Below the pieces are notes generated by a model. It worked only from the letters and a program-made list of their open reading frames with translations. It was not told where the DNA came from and ran no database searches. Below, one piece after another: positions 1-9,351 of a stretch of DNA of 64,000 nucleotides (its first letter is position 1; every line of letters begins with the position of its first letter). The stretch covers positions 310,001 through 374,000 of the forward strand of contig NZ_JAHDAC010000001.1 in NCBI RefSeq assembly GCF_018499505.1, given 5' to 3'. Source of the stretch: Streptococcus parasanguinis (GTDB lineage: Bacteria > Bacillota > Bacilli > Lactobacillales > Streptococcaceae). The translations under genes were made by a program, and so were the position numbers.

Positions 1-2
1 TC

Positions 3-275
3 GGCTATGTTCTGAATAAAGACTATTGGAACCAAGGTCTTGCGACAGAAGCTACCAAGGCAGTCATTGCCTTGGCTTTTGAACAGTTAGGGATGAACAA
101 GCTCATTGCCGTTCATGATCAGGACAACCCAGCTTCTGGACGGGTGATGGCCAAATCAGGTATGAAATATTCTCACGAGGAGCCCTACGCGATGTTAGAC
201 TTGCATGAAGAAGGGAGAATGGTGACGAGAGTTCATTATGTCCTCACGAAGGAAGAATATTTGGCAGAAAAATGA
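3..275 (+). CDS. GNAT N-acetyltransferase, C-terminal part
   Basis: The frame is open from the window edge and ends at TGA 273-275, so only the last 90 residues are seen. They hold the acetyl-CoA-binding QGLATEA loop and the NPASGRVMAKSGM segment typical of RimJ/RimL-type GNAT enzymes, which transfer acetyl from acetyl-CoA to an amine (protein N-terminus or small molecule). The substrate cannot be read from this fragment. Confidence 0.85.
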   Translation, partial: GYVLNKDYWNQGLATEATKAVIALAFEQLGMNKLIAVHDQDNPASGRVMAKSGMKYSHEEPYAMLDLHEEGRMVTRVHYVLTKEEYLAEK

Positions 276-325
276 GTCAGGATATTGACAAAAGACCTAT
301 CTCCATGATATAGTAGATAGGTACT

Positions 326-398
326 GCTGGTTTAGCTCAGTCGGTAGAGCGCATCCATGGTAAGGATGAGGTCGCCGGTTCAATCCCGGCAACTAGCA
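326..398 (+). tRNA. tRNA-Thr (anticodon GGT)
   Basis: A full cloverleaf folds: acceptor GCTGGTT/AACTAGC (326-332/391-397), D stem GCTC/GAGC, anticodon stem CATCC/GGATG with loop ATGGTAA (anticodon GGT at 359-361), T stem GCCGG/CCGGC with loop TTCAATC, discriminator A398. CCA is not encoded. It reads ACC and ACU threonine codons. Confidence 0.96.
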
Positions 399-409
399 TA
401 GCAGAAGAG

Positions 410-442
410 AGAAGCTTAGAGAGGATCTAGGCTTCTTTTTTT
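410..442 (+). terminator. intrinsic terminator after tRNA-Thr
   Basis: An 11-bp stem (410-420 with 426-436, one G-T pair) is followed by a T tract to 442, directly downstream of the tRNA. Confidence 0.85.
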
Positions 443-493
443 GCGAGTCCATCTTTAAAAGTCCAGCTTTTTTCAACAATTTTCAAAAAAACG

Positions 494-522
494 TTGACAA
501 GCAAGGAAATACGTGGTAAAGT
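494..522 (+). promoter_or_regulatory. strong promoter of exporter leader
   Basis: Consensus TTGACA (494-499), exactly 17 bp, then TAAAGT (517-522) with an upstream TG extended -10 motif (514-515). It lies about 30 bp before a small ORF and about 270 bp before the ABC exporter genes, so the transcript has a long leader. Confidence 0.8.
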
Positions 523-553
523 TAGAACAACAAAGAGAAAGGAGAAAACCATC

Positions 554-625
554 ATGAACAAAGTAGATGTTTTGATGACACAATTGAATACACAGCTTCT
601 CCAATCTCAGTTGAGTTCGATGTAA
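554..625 (+). CDS. 23-aa leader peptide upstream of ABC exporter
   Basis: ATG 554 follows a good ribosome-binding site (AAAGGAG at 538-544) and reads 23 codons to TAA 623-625. The peptide starts MNKVDVLMTQ and is rich in Gln, Leu and Ser. It ends 11 nt before a terminator hairpin. The transporter downstream resembles Bacillus subtilis BmrCD, whose expression is known to be controlled by ribosome-mediated attenuation through the small ORF bmrB. That this ORF has the same role is inference from layout. Confidence 0.65.
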   Translation: MNKVDVLMTQLNTQLLQSQLSSM

Positions 626-636
626 ACTATAAATGG

Positions 637-670
637 AACCCAAGATGGAGGAGTCTGTCTTGGGTTTTTT
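637..670 (+). terminator. leader terminator 1 (attenuator)
   Basis: Perfect 9-bp stem AACCCAAGA (637-645) / TCTTGGGTT (658-666) followed by T6. It sits between the leader ORF and the exporter, so it should cut most transcripts short unless read through. Confidence 0.85.
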
Positions 671-720
671 GTATGCATTTTTACCTGCCTTAACTGAATT
701 GGTGATAGGCATCAGAAGGC

Positions 721-767
721 CCAAGTGTGGACTGAGCACGTACTCAGCTCCTTGCTTGGTTTTTTTC
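721..767 (+). terminator. leader terminator 2
   Basis: A longer hairpin with stems CCAAG/CTTGG and CTGAG/CTCAG is followed by T8 (760-767), just 25 bp before the first exporter start. It reuses the CCAAG element of terminator 1, so the two arms could compete for pairing. Confidence 0.75.
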
Positions 768-792
768 TGTGCCATTTTGAAAAGGAGAATAT

Positions 793-2517
793 ATGATTAG
801 AGCTATTTGGGAGTATATCAGGGAGCGCAAGTGGCGATATGTGAAGATCGCTATGGTACTGATTCTTTATGACTACACTTTATTGATCCCGACGCAAGTC
901 ATCCAGCGCTTAGTGGATCATTTGAGTCAGCGGACGCTGACGCAATCCAACTTTGTATGGGATATGGCCCTCTTGGTAGGGTCAGCCATCCTTAATTACC
1001 TGACGGCTTTTTATTGGCAGTTGCGACTTTTTCAGTCGTCAGTCCATTTCAAGGCGACCCTTCAGGGACAAGCTTTTCGTAAGTTAGTAGCTATGCGGCG
1101 TCCTTTTTTTGAGAAATTCCGTTCAGGGGATCTCTTGACGCGCTTTACGACAGATGTGGATGGGATGGCTGATATGGCTGGTTACGGGATGATGGTGCTC
1201 CTGTTTGGCGGTGGCTTGTTTGCCTTTATTATTCCGACCATGTTTTTCATTTCTTGGCAATTAACCTTGATTTCCTTTATTCCCATGATCTTCCTCGTCG
1301 TCTCTACATATTTTTTGAGTAGAAAGCAGGAGGAGTATGTTGAGCAAAACCGGGAAGCGGTCGCTCAGTTGAACGATGAAGTCTTGGAGTCCATCGAAGG
1401 AATTCGGGTCATGCGGGCCTATAGTAGACGGGACCAGCAGGTCAAACAGTTTCAGAAGAAAACAGCCAGTCTATCCAAAACAGGGGACAAAATTGCCTCT
1501 ATCCAGTATTCTTTTGGACCTTTAGCCCTGTTGTTTATTGGATTCTCGACAGTCTTGCTCCTGCTATTTGGAGGCCAGTCCCTGGCAAACGGGCAGTTGA
1601 GCCTTGGCAAGTTATTGGCTTTACAGCTGTATTTGGTCTTTTTAATTGAGCCGATGTGGATGATGGCGGACTTGATCTTGGTCTACCAGACAGGGCAAAT
1701 GTCCTATAAAAAATTAAAAGAAGTGATTGATGAAACAGATGATCTGGAGCCAGATGGTCCTCACTACTTAGAGCAGATTGATTTGGTGCAGTTTAAGGAC
1801 TATTCTTTCAGCTATCCTGGTGCTGAGCGAAAGAGCCTGTCAGGCATTGATTGGACTATCCAGCGAGGACAGACGGTAGGGATTGTTGGTCGTACCGGTG
1901 CAGGAAAGACTACCCTGGTTCGACAATTCTTGCGGCAGTACCCAGTTGGTGAGGGAGAATTCTTGATTAACCAGCAACCGATCGTGGACTACAACCGACA
2001 CTCCATTGAAGATAAAATTGGCTATGTTTCCCAAGAACATATTTTATTTTCCAAGTCTATCCGTGAGAATATAGCGCTTGGTAAAAAAGGAGCCAGTCAA
2101 GAAGATTTGGTGGAAGCAATAGCCCAAGCTGCTTTTGCGGATGATCTCGAGCGGATGTCTCATGGAATGGACACCTTGATCGGTGAGAAAGGGGTCTCTG
2201 TATCAGGAGGTCAAAAACAACGGATCTCTCTGGCACGTGCCTTCTTAAGAGATGCAGAGCTCTTGCTGTTAGATGATTCCCTTTCTGCAGTGGATGCGAA
2301 GACCGAACAGGCCATTATTGACACGATTCAAAAGGAACGAAAAGACAAGACGACCATCATTGTTTCTCATCGCTTGTCTGCTGTTCATCAGGCGGATTGG
2401 ATCATCGTCTTGGATCAAGGGCAGATTGTAGAAGAAGGCAGGGCTAGTGATTTATTGGCTCAAGAAGGCTGGTATTATGAACAATATCAACGGCAACAAA
2501 AACAGGAAGGAGAATAA
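793..2517 (+). CDS. ABC multidrug exporter subunit, BmrC-like (degenerate ATP site)
   Basis: A 574-residue half-transporter: an N-terminal six-helix membrane domain (about 1-310) and a C-terminal ATPase. Walker A is GRTGAGKT and the signature is VSGGQ (canonical). The residue after the Walker B Asp is Asp instead of Glu (LLLLDDSLSAVD), as in BmrC, LmrC and other heterodimeric exporters with one inactive ATP site. It pairs with the next gene 1 bp away. Expected role: drug or peptide efflux across the membrane, driven mainly by the partner's catalytic Glu. ATG 793 follows AAAAGGAG. Confidence 0.92.
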   Translation: MIRAIWEYIRERKWRYVKIAMVLILYDYTLLIPTQVIQRLVDHLSQRTLTQSNFVWDMALLVGSAILNYLTAFYWQLRLFQSSVHFKATLQGQAFRKLVAMRRPFFEKFRSGDLLTRFTTDVDGMADMAGYGMMVLLFGGGLFAFIIPTMFFISWQLTLISFIPMIFLVVSTYFLSRKQEEYVEQNREAVAQLNDEVLESIEGIRVMRAYSRRDQQVKQFQKKTASLSKTGDKIASIQYSFGPLALLFIGFSTVLLLLFGGQSLANGQLSLGKLLALQLYLVFLIEPMWMMADLILVYQTGQMSYKKLKEVIDETDDLEPDGPHYLEQIDLVQFKDYSFSYPGAERKSLSGIDWTIQRGQTVGIVGRTGAGKTTLVRQFLRQYPVGEGEFLINQQPIVDYNRHSIEDKIGYVSQEHILFSKSIRENIALGKKGASQEDLVEAIAQAAFADDLERMSHGMDTLIGEKGVSVSGGQKQRISLARAFLRDAELLLLDDSLSAVDAKTEQAIIDTIQKERKDKTTIIVSHRLSAVHQADWIIVLDQGQIVEEGRASDLLAQEGWYYEQYQRQQKQEGE

Positions 2518-2518
2518 T

Positions 2519-4255
2519 ATGAAAGTTTTAAAACGATTATTATCGAGGATCACGCTTTATCCAACTGTCTTTCTTGCTGGCTTTATTTGCCTCTTACTAG
2601 CCACCATTTTTTCTGAATTGTCTCCCTTTCTTCTCCAAAAGATGATCGATGGGCCTTTGACCGCACTGACCCATGGTGGAGGGCAAGGTGACTTGCTTCA
2701 GATGGGAGGATTTTATCTCTTGGTCTTGAGCCTAGGGCAGCTGATAAGCTACATGGGCAATCGGATCTTGCTACATGGAAGTAATCAAGTAACCGCTAAT
2801 CTGAGAGATCAAGCCTTTCAAGTCATGCAAGGGTTGCCTATTTCTTATTTTGATGATAAGCCGGCTGGGAAGATCGCGACAAGAATTGTCAATGATACGG
2901 AGACCTTGCGGACCCAGTTTTATAATTCTTGTATGATTTTAGTCATCTACTTGGTGCGTTTCCTCTTTATTCTAGGAATTCTCTTTTATCTGAGTCCTAT
3001 GATGGGCCTTCTCTTGTGTTTGGTCTTTCCAATTTTCTATGGGATCCAGTATCTCTACAAGGTCATGACGGATCAGCCTATGAAGGATTTCTTTGATGCG
3101 CGAAGCGAGGTCAATACCCAGGTCAATGAACTCTTGCATGGTGCCAGTATGATTCAACTCTATCATCAAGAGCCTGGTGTGGTGGAGGAGTTTGAAGCTA
3201 CTACTCAGAAGATGTTAGGAGCCAATGATCGAATCCTCTTAGCCGATTCTATCGCTTCTTGGACCTTGACGGAATTGCTCAAGTTTTTAGTGATTGCAGG
3301 CATTTTGACTATCGCTGGGATTTCTTTCCTAGAGGGTAATATCGGTGTGACGGCTGGTTTCTTATTTATCAATATTAACTATGTGATTAATCTATTTGAT
3401 CTCATGGCCAATCTCAGTCGTCAATTCCCAAATATTCGGAGATCCTTAGAAACGGGGAGTCGCGTCCTTGCTTTCTTAGACCAACCCTTAGAGGACGATG
3501 GTGCATCAGAACTGAAGATAGAAAAGGCAGAAGTCGTGTTTGACGACGTTCAATTTGCTTATGAAGAAGGCAAGCCGGTTCTGCGGGATATTGCCTTTCA
3601 GGCTAGTCCAGGTCAAACCATCGCTCTTGTGGGCCATACTGGATCGGGTAAGTCTTCGATTATGAATCTGCTCTATCGTTTTTATGATCCTCAAGAAGGA
3701 GCGATTTTGATCGATGGTCAAGATATTCGCCAAGTCTCTCGTGAGAGCCTACGAAGCCATATGGGGATTGTTCTGCAGGATCCTTATCTATTTACAGGGA
3801 CCATTGCTAGTAATGTGGCCATGAGTCAGGATCACATTGATCGGGATGCGGTCCAAGATGCCTTGAAAAAAGTCGGGGCTTGGCCCTTTGTAGAGCGCCT
3901 TGAAAAGGGAATCGACCATCCAGTCGTAGAAAAAGGATCCGCCTTTTCAAGTGGTGAGCGCCAATTGATTTCCTTTGCGCGGACGCTCTATATGAATCCG
4001 CAAATTCTGATTTTGGATGAGGCTACCTCTCACATCGATACGGAAACAGAAGAAGTCATCCAGAAGGCTATGGCAGTCCTGCAAAAGGGCCGGACCACCT
4101 TTATCATTGCCCATCGCTTGTCCACTATTCAAGATGCGGATCAGATCTTAGTCTTATCTGAAGGACGCATTGTGGAGCGTGGTAGACACGAGGAACTAGT
4201 CGCACAAGGCGGGATCTATGCTCAGATGAATGCTATCCAGCAAACAGTGGTGTAA
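2519..4255 (+). CDS. ABC multidrug exporter subunit, BmrD-like (catalytic)
   Basis: A 578-residue half-transporter with an N-terminal membrane domain and an ATPase. Walker A is GHTGSGKS and Walker B ILILDEATSHID has the catalytic Glu. The signature is the divergent FSSGE, complementing the first subunit's canonical motif: one composite site is active and one degenerate. The start at ATG 2519 follows AGGAGAAT, with a 1-bp gap from the previous stop; an in-frame ATG at 2480 inside the upstream gene is less likely. Family knowledge: PatAB, LmrCD and BmrCD export fluoroquinolones and other drugs. The real substrate is unknown. Confidence 0.92.
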   Translation: MKVLKRLLSRITLYPTVFLAGFICLLLATIFSELSPFLLQKMIDGPLTALTHGGGQGDLLQMGGFYLLVLSLGQLISYMGNRILLHGSNQVTANLRDQAFQVMQGLPISYFDDKPAGKIATRIVNDTETLRTQFYNSCMILVIYLVRFLFILGILFYLSPMMGLLLCLVFPIFYGIQYLYKVMTDQPMKDFFDARSEVNTQVNELLHGASMIQLYHQEPGVVEEFEATTQKMLGANDRILLADSIASWTLTELLKFLVIAGILTIAGISFLEGNIGVTAGFLFININYVINLFDLMANLSRQFPNIRRSLETGSRVLAFLDQPLEDDGASELKIEKAEVVFDDVQFAYEEGKPVLRDIAFQASPGQTIALVGHTGSGKSSIMNLLYRFYDPQEGAILIDGQDIRQVSRESLRSHMGIVLQDPYLFTGTIASNVAMSQDHIDRDAVQDALKKVGAWPFVERLEKGIDHPVVEKGSAFSSGERQLISFARTLYMNPQILILDEATSHIDTETEEVIQKAMAVLQKGRTTFIIAHRLSTIQDADQILVLSEGRIVERGRHEELVAQGGIYAQMNAIQQTVV

Positions 4256-4280
4256 GATTCTCCTGCAAAGAAAAAGATTG

Positions 4281-4315
4281 AAAACCAGCCTGTATCTAGT
4301 ATATAGGCTGGTTTT
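4281..4315 (+). terminator. terminator after exporter operon
   Basis: Stem AAAACCAGCCTGTAT / ATATAGGCTGGTTTT (4281-4295 / 4301-4315) with a 5-nt loop; the 3' arm ends in T4. Confidence 0.8.
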
Positions 4316-4351
4316 ATGCTATAATGAAGTGATAATAGTGAGGTGATCCAG

Positions 4352-4849
4352 ATGTATATTGAAATGGTAGATGAGACTGGTCAAGTCTCTGACGAAATCT
4401 TAAAACAAACGCAAGAAATTTTAGAATTTGCTGCTCAAAAAATTGGGAAAGAAGACAAGGAAATGGCTGTGACTTTTGTAACCAATGAACGCAGTCATGA
4501 ACTAAATCTTGAATACCGTGATACGGATCGTCCGACGGATGTCATCAGTTTAGAATACAAGCCAGAGATGGAGATTTCTTTTGACGAGGAAGACCTTGCA
4601 GAAAATCCAGAATTGGCAGAGATGATGGCTGAATTCGATACCTATATTGGTGAGCTCTTTATTTCAATTGACAAGGCGCGTGAGCAAGCCGAAGAATATG
4701 GCCACAGCTTTGAGCGCGAAATGGGATTTTTAGCAGTGCATGGTTTTCTTCACATCAATGGCTATGATCACTATACGCCGGAAGAAGAAAAGGAAATGTT
4801 TGGCTTACAGGAAGAGATTTTGACAGCCTATGGACTCACAAGACAATAA
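4352..4849 (+). CDS. ybeY: endoribonuclease YbeY
   Basis: A 165-residue protein nearly identical in pattern to streptococcal YbeY, a zinc-dependent single-strand RNase for 16S rRNA 3' processing and ribosome quality control. The metal-binding motif [11 protein letters not shown] is near residue 130. Start ATG 4352 is chosen because AGGTGAT lies 6 nt upstream; an in-frame GTG at 4343 overlaps that site. First gene of a housekeeping operon; its end overlaps dgkA by 20 bp. Confidence 0.97.
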   Translation: MYIEMVDETGQVSDEILKQTQEILEFAAQKIGKEDKEMAVTFVTNERSHELNLEYRDTDRPTDVISLEYKPEMEISFDEEDLAENPELAEMMAEFDTYIGELFISIDKAREQAEEYGHSFEREMGFLAVHGFLHINGYDHYTPEEEKEMFGLQEEILTAYGLTRQ

Positions 4850-5228
4850 GCGAAAATGGAAAAATCGGGACTTCACTTCAAGCCTGGAGTTTGCGATAAC
4901 AGGAATTTTTACTTCGATCAAGGAAGAGCGCAATATGCGCAAGCATGCCTTATCAGCCCTTGCAGCAATTCTTGCTGGTTTGGTATTTAGGATTTCTGCG
5001 ACAGAGTGGCTCTTTTTATTGCTCAGCATCACCTTGGTGATTGCTTTTGAAATTATGAATTCAGCCATTGAAAATGTGGTGGATTTGGCTAGTAACTACC
5101 ATTTCTCCATGTTGGCAAAGAATGCCAAAGACATGGCGGCTGGAGCAGTCCTCGTCGTATCAGGCTTTGCCCTACTAACAGGACTGGTGATTTTTGTGCC
5201 CAAATTCTGGGCCTTGGTATTTGGATAA
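4830..5228 (+). CDS. dgkA: undecaprenol/diacylglycerol kinase DgkA
   Basis: 132 residues: a cytoplasmic N-terminal helix, three membrane helices and the family motif [14 protein letters not shown] (about residues 71-84). Gram-positive DgkA enzymes phosphorylate mainly undecaprenol, recycling the cell-wall lipid carrier. In streptococci the gene usually lies between ybeY and era, as here. Translation is probably coupled to ybeY by the overlap. Confidence 0.95.
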   Translation: MDSQDNKRKWKNRDFTSSLEFAITGIFTSIKEERNMRKHALSALAAILAGLVFRISATEWLFLLLSITLVIAFEIMNSAIENVVDLASNYHFSMLAKNAKDMAAGAVLVVSGFALLTGLVIFVPKFWALVFG

Positions 5229-5257
5229 GAGGGAGTATGCCCTCGTGAAAGGATAAT

Positions 5258-6157
5258 ATGACATTTAAATCAGGCTTTGTAGCCATTTTAGGACGTCCCA
5301 ATGTTGGGAAGTCAACGTTTTTGAACCACGTCATGGGGCAAAAGATTGCCATCATGAGTGACAAGGCGCAGACAACGCGCAATAAGATTATGGGGATTTA
5401 TACGACGGATAAGGAACAGATCGTCTTTATCGATACCCCAGGGATTCACAAACCCAAGACAGCGCTTGGAGACTTCATGGTGGAGTCGGCCTATAGCACC
5501 CTTCGAGAAGTGGATACCGTTCTCTTTATGGTGCCAGCAGATGAGCCACGTGGGAAGGGCGATGACATGATCATCGAGCGTCTCAAGGCTGCTAAGGTGC
5601 CGGTTATTCTGGTGGTCAACAAGATCGACAAGGTGCACCCTGACCAACTCTTGGCGCAAATCGATGACTTCCGTAGTCAGATGGATTTCAAGGAAATCGT
5701 GCCGATTTCAGCCCTTCAAGGAAACAATGTTTCGCGTTTGATTGATATTTTAAGTGAAAACTTAGAAGAAGGTTTTCAATATTTCCCTGCTGACCAAATC
5801 ACTGACCACCCAGAGCGCTTCTTGGTCTCTGAAATGATCCGTGAAAAGGTCTTGCACTTGACGCGGGAAGAAATTCCCCACTCTGTGGCAGTAGTAGTGG
5901 ATTCTATGAAGCGGGATGAAGAGACAGATAAGGTCCATATCCGTGCAACCATCATGGTCGAGCGCGATAGCCAAAAAGGTATTGTCATCGGAAAAGGTGG
6001 CGCCATGCTCAAGAAGATCGGAACCCTTGCGCGTAAGGATATTGAGCTCATGCTAGGGGACAAGGTCTTCCTAGAAACATGGGTCAAGGTCAAGAAAAAT
6101 TGGCGGGATAAGAAATTGGATCTTGCCGATTTCGGATACAACGAAAAAGAATATTAA
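5258..6157 (+). CDS. era: GTPase Era
   Basis: 299 residues, normal Era length. G1 GRPNVGKST (about 11-19), G3 DTPG, G4 NKID and a C-terminal KH RNA-binding domain with [11 protein letters not shown]. Era binds 16S rRNA and checks 30S assembly, which fits its place beside ybeY. ATG 5258 follows AAAGGATAAT. Confidence 0.97.
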   Translation: MTFKSGFVAILGRPNVGKSTFLNHVMGQKIAIMSDKAQTTRNKIMGIYTTDKEQIVFIDTPGIHKPKTALGDFMVESAYSTLREVDTVLFMVPADEPRGKGDDMIIERLKAAKVPVILVVNKIDKVHPDQLLAQIDDFRSQMDFKEIVPISALQGNNVSRLIDILSENLEEGFQYFPADQITDHPERFLVSEMIREKVLHLTREEIPHSVAVVVDSMKRDEETDKVHIRATIMVERDSQKGIVIGKGGAMLKKIGTLARKDIELMLGDKVFLETWVKVKKNWRDKKLDLADFGYNEKEY

Positions 6158-6202
6158 GAAGAGGTGGGCAGAAGCCTGCTTCTTGTTTTTGAAAGGAGTT
6201 CT

Positions 6203-7027
6203 ATGCCTGAATTACCAGAAGTAGAGACGGTTCGACGCGGTCTTGAGAAATTAATTCTTGGAAAAACCATTCAGTCAGTGGAAGTAAAGTATCCTAAGAT
6301 GATTCATACGGATCTAGATGCTTTTTGTCAAGATCTTCCAGGTCAAGAAATTCGAGCCATGGGGCGCCGCGGGAAATACCTTTTGTTTTATCTGACGGAT
6401 CTGGTCCTCATCTCGCATTTGCGGATGGAAGGCAAGTATTTCTTTTATCCAGACGAAGTCCCTCTTCGCAAGCACGCCCATGTCTTATTTCATTTTACAG
6501 ATGGCAGCACTCTGGTTTATGAAGATGTCCGCAAGTTTGGGACCATGGAAGTCCTAGTACCTGAGCTTGTCGACAGCTATTTTTTGACGAAAAAAATTGG
6601 TCCAGAGCCGACGGAAGCGGATCTTAAAGAGCCTGCCTTCCAAGCAGCTCTTAAAAAATCAAAGAAACCCATTAAATCAGCTCTTTTGGACCAAAAATTA
6701 GTGGCTGGTCTGGGCAATATCTATGTAGATGAGGTCCTTTATCGAGCCAAGGTTCATCCAGCCCGTTTGGGTCAAAGCTTGACTGCTAGAGAAGCCAAAG
6801 CAATCCGCAAAGAAACGATTGCTGTGCTTGCTCAAGCTGTTGAAAAGGGTGGCTCCACCATTCGCTCCTACAGCAATGCTTTTGGAGAAGACGGCACCAT
6901 GCAGGAAGAACACCAGGTCTATGGGAAAACAGGCCAGCCTTGTTTGCGCTGCGGGACGCCGATTGAGAAAATCCAGCTGGGGGGACGTGGAACCCATTTT
7001 TGTCCTCACTGTCAAAAGGAGAACTAG
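6203..7027 (+). CDS. mutM: formamidopyrimidine-DNA glycosylase MutM
   Basis: 274 residues beginning with the invariant PELPEVE; after Met removal the N-terminal Pro is the catalytic nucleophile. The C-terminal zinc finger is complete (CLRCG...CPHC). It excises 8-oxoguanine and formamidopyrimidines. Start ATG 6203 follows AAAGGAG; an in-frame upstream ATG at 6164 would bury the required Pro and is rejected. Confidence 0.97.
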   Translation: MPELPEVETVRRGLEKLILGKTIQSVEVKYPKMIHTDLDAFCQDLPGQEIRAMGRRGKYLLFYLTDLVLISHLRMEGKYFFYPDEVPLRKHAHVLFHFTDGSTLVYEDVRKFGTMEVLVPELVDSYFLTKKIGPEPTEADLKEPAFQAALKKSKKPIKSALLDQKLVAGLGNIYVDEVLYRAKVHPARLGQSLTAREAKAIRKETIAVLAQAVEKGGSTIRSYSNAFGEDGTMQEEHQVYGKTGQPCLRCGTPIEKIQLGGRGTHFCPHCQKEN

Positions 7028-7624
7028 ATGGCAAGAATCATTGGATTAACAGGAGGAATTGCTTCAGGAAAGTCCACTGTCACCTCCTATTTGAAAGAAA
7101 AAGGGTATCCTGTCATTGATGCGGATCAAGTGGTTCATGATTTGCAAGCACCAGGAGGAGCCCTCTACCGTGTCCTAGTGGATCATTTTGGTAGAGAGAT
7201 TCTTACCAAAGAAGAAGAGCTGGATCGCGTCGCTTTGGGTCAGCGGATTTTTTCAGACCCTAGTGAAAGAGACTGGTCCAATCGCGTCCAAGGAAGGCTT
7301 ATTCGTGAGGCTCTAGCTGAGGTAAGAGATAGACAAGCTGCACAATCCGATCTCTTTTTTATGGATATTCCACTCTTAATCGAGCAAGGCTATGAAGAGT
7401 GGTTTGAATCTGTCTGGTTGGTAGCTGTATCAAAAGAAACCCAGCTCAAGCGCCTGATGGAACGCAACCACTTATCAGAACTGCAGGCCCAAGAACGCAT
7501 TGCGTCTCAAATGCCGCTAGATGAAAAAAGCGCCCATGCAGATCTGGTCTTAGACAATAATGGCGATCTTGCTGCCCTCTATGCCCAATTAGATGCAGCC
7601 CTACAACAATTAGAAAGAAGATGA
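7028..7624 (+). CDS. coaE: dephospho-CoA kinase CoaE
   Basis: 198 residues with P-loop GGIASGKST (about 8-16) and the DADQVVHD motif. It performs the last step of coenzyme A synthesis, ATP-dependent phosphorylation of dephospho-CoA. Its ATG directly follows the mutM stop, and its TGA (7622-7624) overlaps an ATG at 7621, the usual ATGA coupling to the next gene. Confidence 0.95.
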   Translation: MARIIGLTGGIASGKSTVTSYLKEKGYPVIDADQVVHDLQAPGGALYRVLVDHFGREILTKEEELDRVALGQRIFSDPSERDWSNRVQGRLIREALAEVRDRQAAQSDLFFMDIPLLIEQGYEEWFESVWLVAVSKETQLKRLMERNHLSELQAQERIASQMPLDEKSAHADLVLDNNGDLAALYAQLDAALQQLERR

Positions 7625-8840
7625 TTTTATCACAAGAGAAATCAATTGGCGTAAAAATCTATATATTGCCTGGATCGGGTGCTTTTTCATCGGAGCCAGC
7701 CTTTCTTTAGTCGTTCCTTTTATGGCCCTCTTTGTGGAAGAGTTGGGTGTTACGGGCAAGGCTGTTCCCTTTTATGCTGGGATAGCCGTCGCAAGTTCTT
7801 CTGTAACTTCTGCGATCATGTCTCCCATCTGGGGGAGCTTAGCCGACCGCTATGGTCGAAAACCTATGATGCTTAGAGCTTCTATTGCCATGACGCTGAC
7901 CATGGGAGGTATTGCCTTTGTCCCATCCGTCTTTTGGCTCTTGGTCCTGCGCTTGCTCAATGGGTTTTTTTCAGGCTTTGTCCCCAATAGTACAGCCCTG
8001 ATTGCTAGTCAAGTTCCCAAGGACCAATCCGGCTATGCCCTAGGGACTTTGTCGACCGGTGTCGTGGCTGGAACCTTGATGGGGCCTTTGATTGGAGGAC
8101 TCATTGCTGAAAATCTAGGAATGCGCAATGTCTTTCTCTTGGTCGGCTTCTTCTTATTTTTGGTTTCCCTCTTAACCTTCTGGGGCATTGAGGAAGACTA
8201 TGAGCCCCTTCCAAAAGAAGAACAAAAATCCAGTTGGGAGTTGCTCATGTCCATTCAGCAAAAAGATATCCTCTTGGGACTCTTTTTGACCAGCATGACC
8301 ATTCAAATGATCGCCCAATCTATTTCTCCGATCCTGCCTCTTTATGTGCGAGCTTTGGGACAAAGAGATAACCTGATCTTTGTATCGGGGATGATTGTTT
8401 CAGCTATGGGAGTCTCTAGTATGCTCTTTTCAGGTTGGATGGGAAAACTCGGAGACCGAATCGGGAATCACCGGCTCTTATTAATCGCCCTTCTCTATAG
8501 TGGCTGTCTCTATATTCTTTGTGCCCAAGCGCAATCACCCCTTCAATTAGGGATTTTACGCTTCCTCTTTGGGATCGGGACAGGAGCCCTACTACCTGGA
8601 GTTTCTGCATTATTGAATCGTTTAACCCCTCCTGAAGGGATTTCTCGGATCTTTAGCTACAACCAGCTCTTTTATTACTTAGGTGGTGTATTAGGGCCAA
8701 TGATGGGGTCGAGTATTTTCATGCATTTTGGCTATCATTGGGTATTTTACGGTACAGCCCTTTTGGCTTTTACCGATTTGATGTTCCTCTTATTCTTATT
8801 TAGAAAGTATTTGAAAGTGAGAGACGTACGTGCGAATTAA
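7621..8840 (+). CDS. pmrA: MFS multidrug efflux pump PmrA, start disrupted
   Basis: The protein matches the streptococcal 12-helix drug:H+ antiporter PmrA throughout, including MFS motif [12 protein letters not shown]. The homologous frame starts before the first in-frame ATG (7722): codons from 7629 read [17 protein letters not shown], the expected N-terminus and first helix, but no ATG, GTG or TTG lies in that frame. ATG 7621 overlaps the coaE stop as expected but is in another frame, and one extra T in the T4 run at 7625-7628 would join it. Either this is a real one-base deletion or sequencing error, or initiation is non-canonical, or the protein starts at 7722 without helix 1. Confidence 0.85.
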
Positions 8841-8979
8841 AGTTCAATTGACCTGCACCAGCTGTGGGAGTCAGAATTATTTGACCAGTAAAAATACCAA
8901 AACCCATCCCGAAAAGATCGAGGTCTTGAAGTATTGTCCCAAGGAAAGAAAAGTAACCTTACATATTGAATCAAAATGA
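8830..8979 (+). CDS. rpmG: 50S ribosomal protein L33
   Basis: GTG 8830 begins a 49-residue L33 with CTSCG and YCPKERK zinc-ribbon motifs; it overlaps the pmrA end by 11 bp. Sequence and position before secG agree with other streptococci. It is a zinc-binding (C+) type paralogue of the large subunit. Confidence 0.93.
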   Translation: MRIKVQLTCTSCGSQNYLTSKNTKTHPEKIEVLKYCPKERKVTLHIESK

Positions 8980-8994
8980 TTTTCATGGTATAAT
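8966..8994 (+). promoter_or_regulatory. secG promoter
   Basis: TTGAAT (8966-8971), 17 bp, TATAAT (8989-8994) preceded by an extended TGG. It begins inside the end of rpmG and drives secG from a short leader. Confidence 0.75.
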
Positions 8995-9020
8995 AGTGAA
9001 GATTTTAAGGAGTTTTGAAT

Positions 9021-9254
9021 ATGAGCGGAGCATTAACAACTATTTTACTAGTATTATCAGTATTGATTATTATCGCAATTTTTATGCAACCAACAAAAAA
9101 CCAATCGAGCAACGTCTTTGACGCAAGCTCAAATGACTTGTTTGAACGTTCAAAAGCGCGCGGGTTTGAAGCCGTGATGCAGCGTTTAACAGCTATTATG
9201 ATCTTCTTTTGGTTATTGATCGCGATGATCTTAATGGTACTTTCTAGTAGATAA
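9021..9254 (+). CDS. secG: preprotein translocase subunit SecG
   Basis: 77 residues with two membrane helices and the conserved cytoplasmic loop MQPTKNQSSNVFDASS and FERSKARGFE. SecG assists SecYE in protein export. ATG 9021 follows AAGGAG at 9007-9012; an in-frame TTG at 9015 is less suited. Confidence 0.95.
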   Translation: MSGALTTILLVLSVLIIIAIFMQPTKNQSSNVFDASSNDLFERSKARGFEAVMQRLTAIMIFFWLLIAMILMVLSSR

Positions 9255-9255
9255 G

Positions 9256-9290
9256 ATAGGCTCAGACAATGTCTTTGCCTATTTTTATTT
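9256..9290 (+). terminator. terminator between secG and rnr
   Basis: Stem ATAGGC/GCCTAT with an inner AGAC/GTCT step, followed by T5AT3. It may be partial, since rnr follows about 60 bp on. Confidence 0.7.
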
Positions 9291-9321
9291 TGCAAAACAA
9301 AGACACAAGTAGATAGAAAAA

Positions 9322-9351
9322 AAGGAGGCTGGATAACCAGCAAATAAATCA
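9322..9351 (+). promoter_or_regulatory. rnr ribosome-binding site with intervening hairpin
   Basis: The only good Shine-Dalgarno (AAGGAG, 9322-9327) is 24 nt from the rnr ATG. A perfect 5-bp hairpin, GCTGG ATAA CCAGC (9328-9341), fills the gap. Folding it leaves 10 nt of effective spacing, which is normal. Confidence 0.6.
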
